Shown: positions 1 through 5,725 of the stretch, one piece after another
Numbering within the stretch: position 1 is the first letter of the stretch
Layout of the letters: every line of letters begins with the position of its first letter
Assembly (NCBI GenBank): GCA_015486785.1
Contig: WFQZ01000253.1
Location: 1 to 7,116 of the forward strand
Source of the DNA: Thermoflexales bacterium
GTDB lineage: Bacteria > Chloroflexota > Anaerolineae > B4-G1 > SLSP01
Direction of reading: 5' to 3'
Length of the DNA stretch: 7,116 bases
Position numbers and translations under genes: made by a program
The notes under the pieces: generated by a model
Database searches by the model: none
The model's input: the letters and a program-made list of their open reading frames with translations, nothing else
What the model was told of the DNA's origin: nothing

Positions 1-791
1 ATCATCCCGGCCACCGAGACCACCGCCGCCGTCGCGATGACCGCCGCCGTGAGCAGCACCGACCGTTCGCGGGACGGCTCCGCCCCCAGGGAGAACGCCG
101 TCTCGTCATTGAGCGAGAGCAAATTGAGCCGCCAGCGCATCAAGTAGAGCAGCAGCAGCGCGGGCAGAGCAAAAGCCGCCACGTACCCAAGTTCGGGCCA
201 ACGCACGGCCCACAGTCCGCCCAGCAGCCAGAAGACGATCTCCGGCAGCGTGCGCAGCGGATCGGCCAGATACTTGAGCAGCCCCACGCCGGAGGAAAAG
301 AGCGCGGAAACGGCGATACCGGCCAGCACCAGCCGCAAGGCCCAACCGCCGTAACGCAATCGCCGCGCCAGCCGGTAGGAGAGGAACAGCCCCAGCACCG
401 CGAAGCAGGCCGAGGAGGTCTGCACCACCAGCGGCGTGCCGCTCAGAAAGAGGATCGCCGTCGCCGCCCCAAAGGCCGCCCCTTGCGAGACGCCCAGGAA
501 GCCCGGACTGACCAGCGGGTTGCGAAACAGCATTTGCATCACCAATCCCGCCGCCGCCAGCACCACGCCGGTGAGATAGGCCATCAGGACGCGGGGCAGC
601 CGCAGGTTGAAGAACAACTGCGCCGCCAGCGCGTCCTCGCGCAACAGACGGGGCGGCATCCAATAGGGGTGCGGATACCGCCCCACAAAAAGCGACAGCC
701 CCAGCGTCAGCAGGGAAAGCAGCACCAAGATCACGCACGTGCGCCGTCGTGCCAGCAGAGGATAAAGCCGCTCCGGCAATCGCTGGGGCAT
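1..791 (-). CDS. FecCD/BtuC-family ABC transporter permease, 3' end cut by window edge
   Basis: Membrane permease of an ABC importer for iron complexes, heme or cobalamin; as a dimer it would form the channel fed by the lipoprotein encoded just upstream. I translated 263 codons from the ATG at 791; the frame is open to position 1, so the C-terminus (about 70-90 residues by family length) is missing. A hydrophobic segment at residues 19-37 is followed by the family signature around 64-108, with LRLPRVLMAYLTG, then RNPLVSPGFLGVSQGAAFG. FWLLGGLW (187-194) and LNLLSLNDETAFSLGAEPSRER (222-243, abridged family equivalent LGxExAxxLG) also match the family. The start lies 5 bases after the upstream stop codon, and a GGAG (803-800) inside the upstream gene's end sits 8 bases before it, so translation is probably coupled. 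The family call is firm; the transported ligand cannot be told. Confidence 0.93.
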   Translation of the reverse strand, partial: MPQRLPERLYPLLARRRTCVILVLLSLLTLGLSLFVGRYPHPYWMPPRLLREDALAAQLFFNLRLPRVLMAYLTGVVLAAAGLVMQMLFRNPLVSPGFLGVSQGAAFGAATAILFLSGTPLVVQTSSACFAVLGLFLSYRLARRLRYGGWALRLVLAGIAVSALFSSGVGLLKYLADPLRTLPEIVFWLLGGLWAVRWPELGYVAAFALPALLLLYLMRWRLNLLSLNDETAFSLGAEPSRERSVLLTAAVIATAAVVSVAGM

Positions 792-796
792 AGACG

Positions 797-1912
797 CTAC
801 TCCACGTCGCCGCTCAAGCGCGGAATGATCTGCTCATCCACCTGCTGCGCGTCGAAGCCGTATAAGGTGGTGTAAAACTCGCGCACGGCCTGGAGCATGT
901 CCAAATCCCCGTAGACTTCGGGATGAATCTTCTTGCTCAACCAGGTGACGCCCAACAGCCAGTGCGGATCGGACGTATCCCAGGAGTAGTAATCCGCCGG
1001 GAAGCCGTAGATGGCCCCGCTCTGCCCCGCAGGCAAGGATTTCCAACCCTCGGCGGCGCGAAGCTGGGCCGCGATCTTGCCGCTATCCCGATTGTAGGCA
1101 ATGACGAAGACGATCTCCGGATTCCAGGCCGCGATCTGCTCAAGGTTGACCACGTTCCAGCCGCCGCCCGGCACATCCTGCGCCCACACCGGATCGCCCC
1201 CGGCCAACGCCACCTCGTGGGTCTGAATCCACGTGGCCGGCGGGACTTTGAAGGCCACCTCGCCGCCCTTGTCGCTGTAAGAGACGACCAACACGCGCGG
1301 TTTGCTCGTCACCTGCGCCCGTTGCTGCGTCAGCGCGTCCAACTGCTGCCGGTAGAAGGTGATGATCTCCTCCGCGCGGGATTCGTCCCCCAGCAATTGC
1401 CCCAGCAAACGCACATCGTTCTCAAAGTGCTCCACCGTTTCCAAATCCAAGGCCACGTAGGGGATGCCGACTTGCTCCAGCGGCGGCCCCAGCTTCTTGG
1501 CCATGTAACTCTTGAGCAACACCACGTCGGGATGAAAGCCGGCGATCTGCTCCGGGCCGGAATCCACTTCCAAGAACTTGTCCTCGTCCAGGTGCGGGGC
1601 AATCAGCGCGTAAAATTCCATATTCTGGATGCCGCGACTTTCCACCGTGATCAACCGCTCGCGCCCTTCGGGGAACAGCAACAGCGTGTTGGCCACAATG
1701 AACGTCGCCCGCCCGGCCACGACGATCCGTTGCGGCGGGGCGTCAAAGGTAACTTGATGCCCCACATCATCGGTGAGCACCAGCGGCTCGGCCTGCGCCG
1801 TCGGCGCGGTGACCGTGGAGGTCGCCTTCGTGCCGCCGCATCCGGCGAGCAACGAGATTACGACCGCCATCAACAACAGACCCATCAAACTCCGCCATCG
1901 TTTGGTTTTCAT
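797..1912 (-). CDS. Lipoprotein substrate-binding protein of an iron-complex/cobalamin-type ABC importer
   Basis: Extracytoplasmic solute-binding protein (periplasmic-binding-protein type 2, FecB/BtuF/TroA-like fold), 371 residues. It should capture a metal chelate or corrinoid and hand it to the permease encoded next. Residues 1-25 are a lipoprotein signal: basic MKTKRWR, a hydrophobic core, and lipobox LAGC with Cys25 as the lipidated residue, so the protein is anchored on the outer face of the membrane. A Thr/Ala-rich linker follows. The domain opens with LTDDVGHQVTFDAPPQRIVV (46-65) and includes PEQIAGFHPDVVLL (120-133). A long helix around 160-200 probably links the two lobes, and NLEQIAAWNPEIVFVIAYN (256-274) is the typical second-lobe motif. 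The aromatic segment at 304-334 (YYSWD, DPHWLLG, WLSKKIHPE) suggests a particular subfamily. The ATG at 1912 is chosen over longer in-frame options because of GGAGG at 1921-1917, 4 bases upstream, and the signal peptide. Ligand unresolved. Confidence 0.92.
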   Translation of the reverse strand: MKTKRWRSLMGLLLMAVVISLLAGCGGTKATSTVTAPTAQAEPLVLTDDVGHQVTFDAPPQRIVVAGRATFIVANTLLLFPEGRERLITVESRGIQNMEFYALIAPHLDEDKFLEVDSGPEQIAGFHPDVVLLKSYMAKKLGPPLEQVGIPYVALDLETVEHFENDVRLLGQLLGDESRAEEIITFYRQQLDALTQQRAQVTSKPRVLVVSYSDKGGEVAFKVPPATWIQTHEVALAGGDPVWAQDVPGGGWNVVNLEQIAAWNPEIVFVIAYNRDSGKIAAQLRAAEGWKSLPAGQSGAIYGFPADYYSWDTSDPHWLLGVTWLSKKIHPEVYGDLDMLQAVREFYTTLYGFDAQQVDEQIIPRLSGDVE

Positions 1913-1929
1913 AGCACCTCCTCTGAAAT

Positions 1930-1965
1930 CCACCGCAAGGGGCACGAGGTCGCGCCCGGCGGTGG
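1930..1965 (-). promoter_or_regulatory. Strong hairpin in the padR to binding-protein mRNA spacer
   Basis: In the minus-strand transcript, CCACCGC (1965-1959) pairs with GCGGTGG (1936-1930). Inside it, GGGCGCG (1957-1951) pairs with CGTGCCC (1946-1940) through one G-U wobble, closing an ACCU loop (1950-1947). The two 7-bp helices are separated by a 1 x 3 internal loop. On the plus strand the wobble becomes an A-C mismatch, so the fold is better on the RNA that would actually be made. No U tract follows, so this does not look like an intrinsic terminator. It fills most of the 58-base gap and ends 6 bases before the purine-rich Shine-Dalgarno region (1924-1917). A role in mRNA processing, stability or translation control of the binding protein is inferred only. 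Confidence 0.6.
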
Positions 1966-1970
1966 GAAAA

Positions 1971-2525
1971 TCACGCCTGCTTCTCGTGCCGAGCGAGCAA
2001 GACGCCGGTACACGAGTCCAACCAAGCCAACATCGCTTCCATCTGCCCGATGCGAAATTGATGCACCAGCCACTCATACGGGCGCGTTTCGCGGAGTGGG
2101 GCGGCCTGTGCGTGCTGCTCGGCCAGCCACTGTCGGATCGCGGCTCGTTGCGCCTCCAGCAACTGCGTCACCACGGATGGCTCCTCCAGCGAAGCGAAGT
2201 ACAACTTCGCCAGAAACTCCAACCGCATCTCGCGGGCATGCGTCACCGGGCGGCGCAGCCACGCCAAAAACGCCTCTGTGCCCTGCTCGGTCACGTAGTA
2301 CACCTTGCGCGGGGGACGTGCGCCCTCCGCCTGCGTGGTGTAGGCGATGTACTGTTGCGTTTCCAGCTTCGCCAGCAGCGCGTAGACGTGGCTTTGCTTG
2401 AGCCGCCACACCAGGCCGATCCCCTCAGGGTTCGCCAGCCGCCGCGCGATCTCGTACCCGTGCATCGGTCGCTGACGCAAGAACCCCAACAAACTCCACT
2501 CCACGGACAACGGCACAGCCACCAT
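1971..2525 (-). CDS. PadR-family transcriptional regulator
   Basis: DNA-binding regulator of 184 residues. The N-terminal winged helix (about 6-88) carries the family landmarks: SLLGFLRQRPMHGYEIARRL (11-30), the recognition-helix region RLKQSHVYALLAKLE (41-55), and the wing KVYYVTEQG (74-82). The C-terminal part (about 98-176) is the helical dimerisation arm of the Vir-alpha-C type, with EFLAKLYFA (103-111). PadR proteins are usually small-molecule-responsive repressors, often of transporters and often autoregulated. It is first in a minus-strand run with a binding protein and permease, so it probably controls that importer and itself (inference). The ATG at 2525 is preferred because GGAGG at 2538-2534 lies 8 bases upstream and family homology begins right after it. 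An in-frame extension to 2606 would read through the putative promoter. Family call firm; effector unknown. Confidence 0.92.
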   Translation of the reverse strand: MVAVPLSVEWSLLGFLRQRPMHGYEIARRLANPEGIGLVWRLKQSHVYALLAKLETQQYIAYTTQAEGARPPRKVYYVTEQGTEAFLAWLRRPVTHAREMRLEFLAKLYFASLEEPSVVTQLLEAQRAAIRQWLAEQHAQAAPLRETRPYEWLVHQFRIGQMEAMLAWLDSCTGVLLARHEKQA

Positions 2526-2541
2526 CTTGTAATCCTCCCGC

Positions 2542-2564
2542 GAATATTCAGAGCGTGAGTATAC
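2542..2564. promoter_or_regulatory. Candidate PadR operator: two related 8-bp motifs
   Basis: GAATATTC (2542-2549) is a perfect 8-bp palindrome. GAGTATAC (2557-2564) matches it at 6 of 8 positions and contains the palindrome GTATAC. The two are 15 bases apart start to start. They flank the predicted padR transcription start, and the second overlaps its -10 element. That placement suits autorepression. The assignment rests on position and symmetry alone; I do not see a well-established PadR box such as ATGT-N8-ACAT. Confidence 0.3.
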
Positions 2565-2585
2565 GATAACCGCCTCGGAGCGCAA
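2558..2585 (-). promoter_or_regulatory. Putative sigma-70-type promoter for the padR operon
   Basis: Reading leftwards, a weak -35 TTGCGC (2585-2580) is followed after 16 bases by a good -10 TATACT (2563-2558, 5 of 6 to consensus). The expected start near 2551 would give a leader of about 25 bases before the padR ATG. The -35 matches consensus only in TTG, so this would be a modest promoter. It is the best candidate between the two divergent genes. Confidence 0.42.
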
Positions 2586-2607
2586 GGAGAATCGCCGCGC
2601 CCGCAAA

Positions 2608-2635
2608 TTGACAAGAGCTTTCGGGTGACTATAAT
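2608..2635 (+). promoter_or_regulatory. Perfect-consensus sigma-70-type promoter for secDF
   Basis: TTGACA (2608-2613) and TATAAT (2630-2635) are both exact consensus hexamers, 16 bases apart, pointing at secD. Transcription is expected to start around 2642, leaving an untranslated leader of roughly 70 bases. The discriminator just after the -10 is C-rich. This predicts strong, largely constitutive expression of secDF, assuming the host's main sigma factor reads the usual hexamers. Confidence 0.8.
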
Positions 2636-2656
2636 CCCCCCTTGTGTTTACGAGTG

Positions 2657-2710
2657 GGGAATTGGGGCGTGACTCCTCAAATTCCCGTCTAATTTCTGAG
2701 CTTAGGAGTT
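2657..2710 (+). promoter_or_regulatory. secD leader RNA with two competing folds
   Basis: Fold A pairs GGGAATT (2657-2663) with AATTCCC (2680-2686). A second helix inside it pairs GGGG (2664-2667) with CTCC (2673-2676), including one G-U pair. Fold B pairs GACTCCT (2671-2677) with AGGAGTT (2704-2710), where AGGAG is the secD Shine-Dalgarno 5 bases before the ATG. The CTCC segment belongs to both, so the folds exclude each other: A leaves the ribosome site free, B hides it. Any regulatory use is inference, and fold B is only 7 bp including one wobble. Confidence 0.35.
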
Positions 2711-2713
2711 CCT

Positions 2714-4108
2714 ATGAATAAACGTACCACCACAAGCTTTGTTCTGATTCTCATTCTCGCCGCTGTATCGTTGTACTTGGCCTTGCCGATTCAATATCCG
2801 GCCTGGCTCACCAATGCCATTTTCTGGCAGCCGAAAGGCACGCGCGGCCTGTCGTTCCGCCAGGGATTGGACTTGCGGGGCGGATTGCAACTGCTGCTCG
2901 CCGCCGACATCCCAAGTGACGAAACGCTCCCCGCAGGCGCGATTGATATGGCCAGCAAAACGGTAGAACGCCGGATCAACGCGCTGGGCTTGACCGAGCC
3001 GGTCGTGCAGGTGCAGGGCGACCGTCACATCATCGTCGAGATTCCCGGCATTGAAGACCCGGAGCAAGCGATCAGCACCATCCGCCAGACCGCGTTGCTG
3101 GAATTCGTTGAACCGCCTCCCGGCACGCCCCCGGAGTTGATGCGTTCCGGCGTCACCATCCGCACCACCAAGAGCACCGCCGAAGTCGGCCCGCTATCCC
3201 CCAACGCCCCGCTCACCGAAACCACCGTCTTCAGCACCGTGCTCACCGGCGCGGATTTGAAGAAAGCCTACCCTTCGCAAAATCAGCAGACGGGGAAAGC
3301 GGTCGTCAGCTTTGAGCTGCAACCGGGCGCGGCGGACAGGTTCGCCCAGTACACGGCTACGCACATCGGCAAGCCCTTGTGCATCGTGCTGGATAAGCAA
3401 ATCCTCTCCTGTCCTCGGATCAACTCCGAAATTCCCAACGGCAAGGGCGTCATTGAAGGTGGTTTCAACACCGATAGCGCGAAGCAACTGGCGATCCAAC
3501 TGCAATCAGGTGCGCTGCCCGTCCCGTTGAAGATCGAAAGCTACAAAGCTATCGGGCCGAGCCTGGGGCAAATTTCCGTGGATGAAAGTGTGCGGGCGGG
3601 CATCGTCGGTCTGATCGTGGTCTTCCTGTTCATGTTCATCTACTACCGCCTCAACGGTGTGGCCGCCGATCTGGCACTGGGACTTTACGTGCTGCTGAAC
3701 TTGCTGCTCTACAAACTCATCCCCATCACGATGACCTTGCCGGGCATCGCCGGATTCCTGCTCTCCGTGGGGATGGCGGTGGATGCCAACATCCTGGTCT
3801 TTGAGCGGATGAAAGAGGAGCTGCGGCGTGGACGTTCCCTTTCCCGCGCTGCGGAAGCCGGATTCTCCCGCGCGTGGACTTCGGTGCGGGATTCCAACCT
3901 TGCCACCCTGTTGACCTGCGTGATCCTCTACACCTTCGGCAGTGCCTTCGCCGCCAGCCTGGTTAAAGGATTCGCCATTACCCTGGCCTTGGGGACGCTG
4001 ATCAACCTGTTCACCGCGATCATTGTCACCCGCACCTTCGTGCGGATGGCTTTGGAGATGTTCGGGGACAAAGTCCGGGCTAATCTTCAGTTCTTCTTGG
4101 GCGTGTAG
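2714..4108 (+). CDS. secD: Protein translocase subunit SecD
   Basis: Accessory subunit of the Sec translocon. With SecF it uses the proton motive force to complete movement of proteins emerging on the outer side of the membrane. It has 464 residues, within the usual range for shorter SecD proteins. TM1 is about 8-24. A large extracytoplasmic P1 region (about 26-288) begins with GLDLRGGLQLLL (51-62), and contains ERRINALGLTEPVVQVQG (85-102) and the IVLDKQILSCPRI hairpin (224-236). GPSLGQ (281-286) leads into five more membrane segments (about 293-310, 316-334, 337-356, 394-411, 417-440). The conserved GMAVDANILVFERMKEE is at 353-369, with the functionally important Asp357, and RDSNLATLLT is at 392-401. 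AGGAG at 2704-2708 supports the ATG. secF follows after 11 bases, so the two are co-transcribed. Cys223 and Cys233 in P1 are unusual. Identification is firm. Confidence 0.97.
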   Translation: MNKRTTTSFVLILILAAVSLYLALPIQYPAWLTNAIFWQPKGTRGLSFRQGLDLRGGLQLLLAADIPSDETLPAGAIDMASKTVERRINALGLTEPVVQVQGDRHIIVEIPGIEDPEQAISTIRQTALLEFVEPPPGTPPELMRSGVTIRTTKSTAEVGPLSPNAPLTETTVFSTVLTGADLKKAYPSQNQQTGKAVVSFELQPGAADRFAQYTATHIGKPLCIVLDKQILSCPRINSEIPNGKGVIEGGFNTDSAKQLAIQLQSGALPVPLKIESYKAIGPSLGQISVDESVRAGIVGLIVVFLFMFIYYRLNGVAADLALGLYVLLNLLLYKLIPITMTLPGIAGFLLSVGMAVDANILVFERMKEELRRGRSLSRAAEAGFSRAWTSVRDSNLATLLTCVILYTFGSAFAASLVKGFAITLALGTLINLFTAIIVTRTFVRMALEMFGDKVRANLQFFLGV

Positions 4109-4119
4109 GAGGCAATACA

Positions 4120-5058
4120 ATGATTAACTTCGTACAACAACGACGTTGGTACTTCACAATTTCCGGCATCCTGATCCTCTTGAGCATCGGGGCATTGGTC
4201 GCCTCGGCGATGATGTTCGGGCAGCCGTTGCGGATCAGCATTGACTTCAGGGGCGGCACGCTGTTCTCGCTCAAGTTCAACCAACCGGTGACCGAAGCGG
4301 CCATTCAGCACGTCTTTGAGCAACACGGTTACGGCAACCCCATCATTCAACAGTTGGGCGCGAAAGACGAGAACTTGTGGCAGGTGCGCACCGGCGAGGT
4401 CAGTGCCGATGAGATCCAAGCCATCCTTAACGATCTGGATTCACAGGTCGGCAGCATCAACACCCAGCTTTCCAACTGGAATACCGTTGAAGCCACCGTT
4501 GGCGCGGAAGTTGCCCGCCGGGCGGCGGAAGCCATCGCCGTTTCATCCATCGTGGTGCTGCTGTTCATCTGGTTCTCGTTCCGCAAAGTGCCGCACCCGT
4601 TCCGCTACGGCGTGGTCTCCATCGTCGCCATGTCCATCAACGTGATCATCTCCGTAGGCTTCTACGCCCTGATGGGCATCCTGCAAGGGTGGGAGGCCGA
4701 CGCGCTGTTCCTCACCGCCGTGCTCACCGTCATCGGCTTCTCGGTGCAGGATGTGATCGTCGTCTTTGACCGCATCCGCGAGAACATCCCGCGCCACCGC
4801 AACGAACCGTTCGAGATGGTCGTCAATCGCAGTGTGCTGGAGACGGTGCATCGCTCGTTAGCCACGCAGCTAAACGCGATGTTCGTGATGATCGCGATTT
4901 TGCTCTTCGGCGGAGCTTCCATCAAGCCGTTCATCGCCGTGATGCTGGTGGGGATGGTCAGCGAGACCTACACTTCGCTGTTTGTGGCCGTGCCGCTCCT
5001 GGTGGTTTGGGAAAAGTACAGCCAACGTTCCAAGGCCGCCGCGCGAGCTGCTGCCTGA
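4120..5058 (+). CDS. secF: Protein translocase subunit SecF
   Basis: Partner of SecD in the proton-driven SecDF complex, an RND-superfamily membrane protein, 312 residues. TM1 is about 11-31, followed by the signature ISIDFRGGTLFSLKF (39-53) and an extracytoplasmic domain (about 40-130). NTVEATVGAEVARRAAEAI (121-139) leads into TM2 (about 136-153). Further membrane segments are about 163-186, 195-217, 250-264 and 270-294. The conserved SVQDVIVVFDRIREN is at 208-222, and LFGGASIKPF at 262-271. Compared with the common S-x-N-D-T version, the position before Asp211 is Gln, and the SGTYSS motif reads SETYTS (281-286). An AGGAGG (4107-4112) overlapping the secD stop codon lies 7 bases before the ATG, indicating tight translational linkage. 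A strong terminator follows the stop codon. Identification is firm. Confidence 0.97.
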   Translation: MINFVQQRRWYFTISGILILLSIGALVASAMMFGQPLRISIDFRGGTLFSLKFNQPVTEAAIQHVFEQHGYGNPIIQQLGAKDENLWQVRTGEVSADEIQAILNDLDSQVGSINTQLSNWNTVEATVGAEVARRAAEAIAVSSIVVLLFIWFSFRKVPHPFRYGVVSIVAMSINVIISVGFYALMGILQGWEADALFLTAVLTVIGFSVQDVIVVFDRIRENIPRHRNEPFEMVVNRSVLETVHRSLATQLNAMFVMIAILLFGGASIKPFIAVMLVGMVSETYTSLFVAVPLLVVWEKYSQRSKAAARAAA

Positions 5059-5074
5059 GCTTGATTTGTGGATC

Positions 5075-5110
5075 AAAAAAGCCGCCTGAGGTGCAATCAG
5101 GCGGCTTTTT
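5075..5110 (+). terminator. Intrinsic terminator after secF
   Basis: GCCGCCTGA (5081-5089) and TCAGGCGGC (5097-5105) form a perfect 9-bp GC-rich stem with a 7-base loop. An A6 run before it and a T5 run after it make it a potentially bidirectional Rho-independent terminator. It begins 16 bases after the secF stop and ends 12 bases before the nadD start codon, so it would separate the two transcripts. Confidence 0.9.
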
Positions 5111-5122
5111 GCTAAGTGCGCG

Positions 5123-5725
5123 ATGCTTGCTTACGGAATCTTCGGCGGAACTTTCGACCCACCGCACTACGGCCATCTGGCTCTGGCCGAAACGGCCCGC
5201 GTGCAACTGCACTTAGCGCGGGTGCTCTTCGTTCCGGCGGGACAGCCGCCGCACAAACAAGGATCGCGCGTTTCGGCAGCCTCAACACGTCAACGCCTGG
5301 TGCGAGCGGCCATCGCCGATAACCCGGCCTTCCGCCTCTCGCGGGTGGACCTCGACCGCCCCGGCCCGCACTACACGGTGGATATGATTCGTCTGCTACG
5401 GGATCAAAATCCGCGCGTGGATCAATGGTACTTCCTGATGGGCGAGGACTCTTTGCAACAACTCCCCACCTGGCGTGACCCGGAGGGAATCTTACGCCAA
5501 GCGCACCTGGCGGTGATGCCGCGCTACGGCATCCGTGCCGACTTGCCGCAATTGTACCGCCGACTGCCGTCCCTGCGGGGCAAGCTGGTGTGGCTCGACG
5601 TGCCGCCGGTACACTTTGCGGCCAGCGATTTGCGGCGGCGGGTGGCCGGGGGATTGCCGCTGCGCTATCTCGTCCCGCCGTCCGTGGAGTCCCTCATCCG
5701 CGAGCAGCAGTTGTATCGCTCGTGA
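5123..5725 (+). CDS. nadD: Nicotinate-nucleotide adenylyltransferase
   Basis: Cytoplasmic enzyme of NAD synthesis that joins ATP and nicotinate mononucleotide to give deamido-NAD and pyrophosphate. It has 200 residues, the usual length. The nucleotidyltransferase signature GIFGGTFDPPHYGH (5-18), including the catalytic-type HxGH (His15-His18), opens a Rossmann-like fold. VPAGQPPHK (37-45), FLMGEDSLQQLPTW (104-117) and GLPLRYLVPPSVESLI (177-192) all match bacterial NadD. The C-terminal ATP-site motif, usually I-S-(S/A)-T-x-(I/L)-R, reads FAASDLR (165-171), losing the first Ser. The ATG at 5123 is the only sensible start: no in-frame start codon lies between the terminator and it, and GTFDPPHYGH must be near the N-terminus. 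No Shine-Dalgarno or promoter is clear in the 64-base gap. The 3' end overlaps the convergent glycosyltransferase by 32 bases. Common neighbours such as obg or rsfS are not seen here. Confidence 0.95.
   Translation: MLAYGIFGGTFDPPHYGHLALAETARVQLHLARVLFVPAGQPPHKQGSRVSAASTRQRLVRAAIADNPAFRLSRVDLDRPGPHYTVDMIRLLRDQNPRVDQWYFLMGEDSLQQLPTWRDPEGILRQAHLAVMPRYGIRADLPQLYRRLPSLRGKLVWLDVPPVHFAASDLRRRVAGGLPLRYLVPPSVESLIREQQLYRS

Noticed and set aside
106..738. Minus-strand open frame of 210 codons at the left edge
   Set aside because: It is out of frame with the FecCD permease that occupies the same strand. The permease frame shows clear family motifs; this one is Ala/Gly/Arg-rich without any.
1930..1965. 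Reading the padR/binding-protein hairpin as an intrinsic terminator
   Set aside because: The sequence after the stem in the transcript is AUUUCAGAGG, not a U tract.
1913..2077. N-terminal extension of the binding protein by 55 codons
   Set aside because: It overlaps the padR coding end and places residues before a clear lipoprotein signal peptide. The strong GGAGG at 1921-1917 fixes the start at 1912.
923..2401. Long open frame on the plus strand (492 codons) across the binding-protein and padR genes
   Set aside because: It is antisense to two well-supported genes. Its product is Arg/His/Pro/Gln-rich with no recognisable domain, as expected from an antisense frame in GC-rich DNA.
2526..2606. 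N-terminal extension of the PadR protein by 27 codons
   Set aside because: It would translate through the predicted promoter and its own Shine-Dalgarno, and the added residues have no PadR similarity.
2609..2614. TTGTCA on the minus strand as a -35 for padR
   Set aside because: No acceptable -10 lies 15-19 bases downstream. The TATACT-based candidate nearer to padR is better.
2642..2692. Small leader-peptide frame (TTG start, 16 sense codons) in the secD leader
   Set aside because: It would begin at the predicted transcription start with no ribosome site, its start is TTG, and the short product has no arrest-peptide-like feature.
3506..4120. Minus-strand open frame of 204 codons inside secD
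   Set aside because: It is antisense to strongly conserved SecD membrane segments and has a low-complexity Gln/His/Glu-rich product with no family resemblance.
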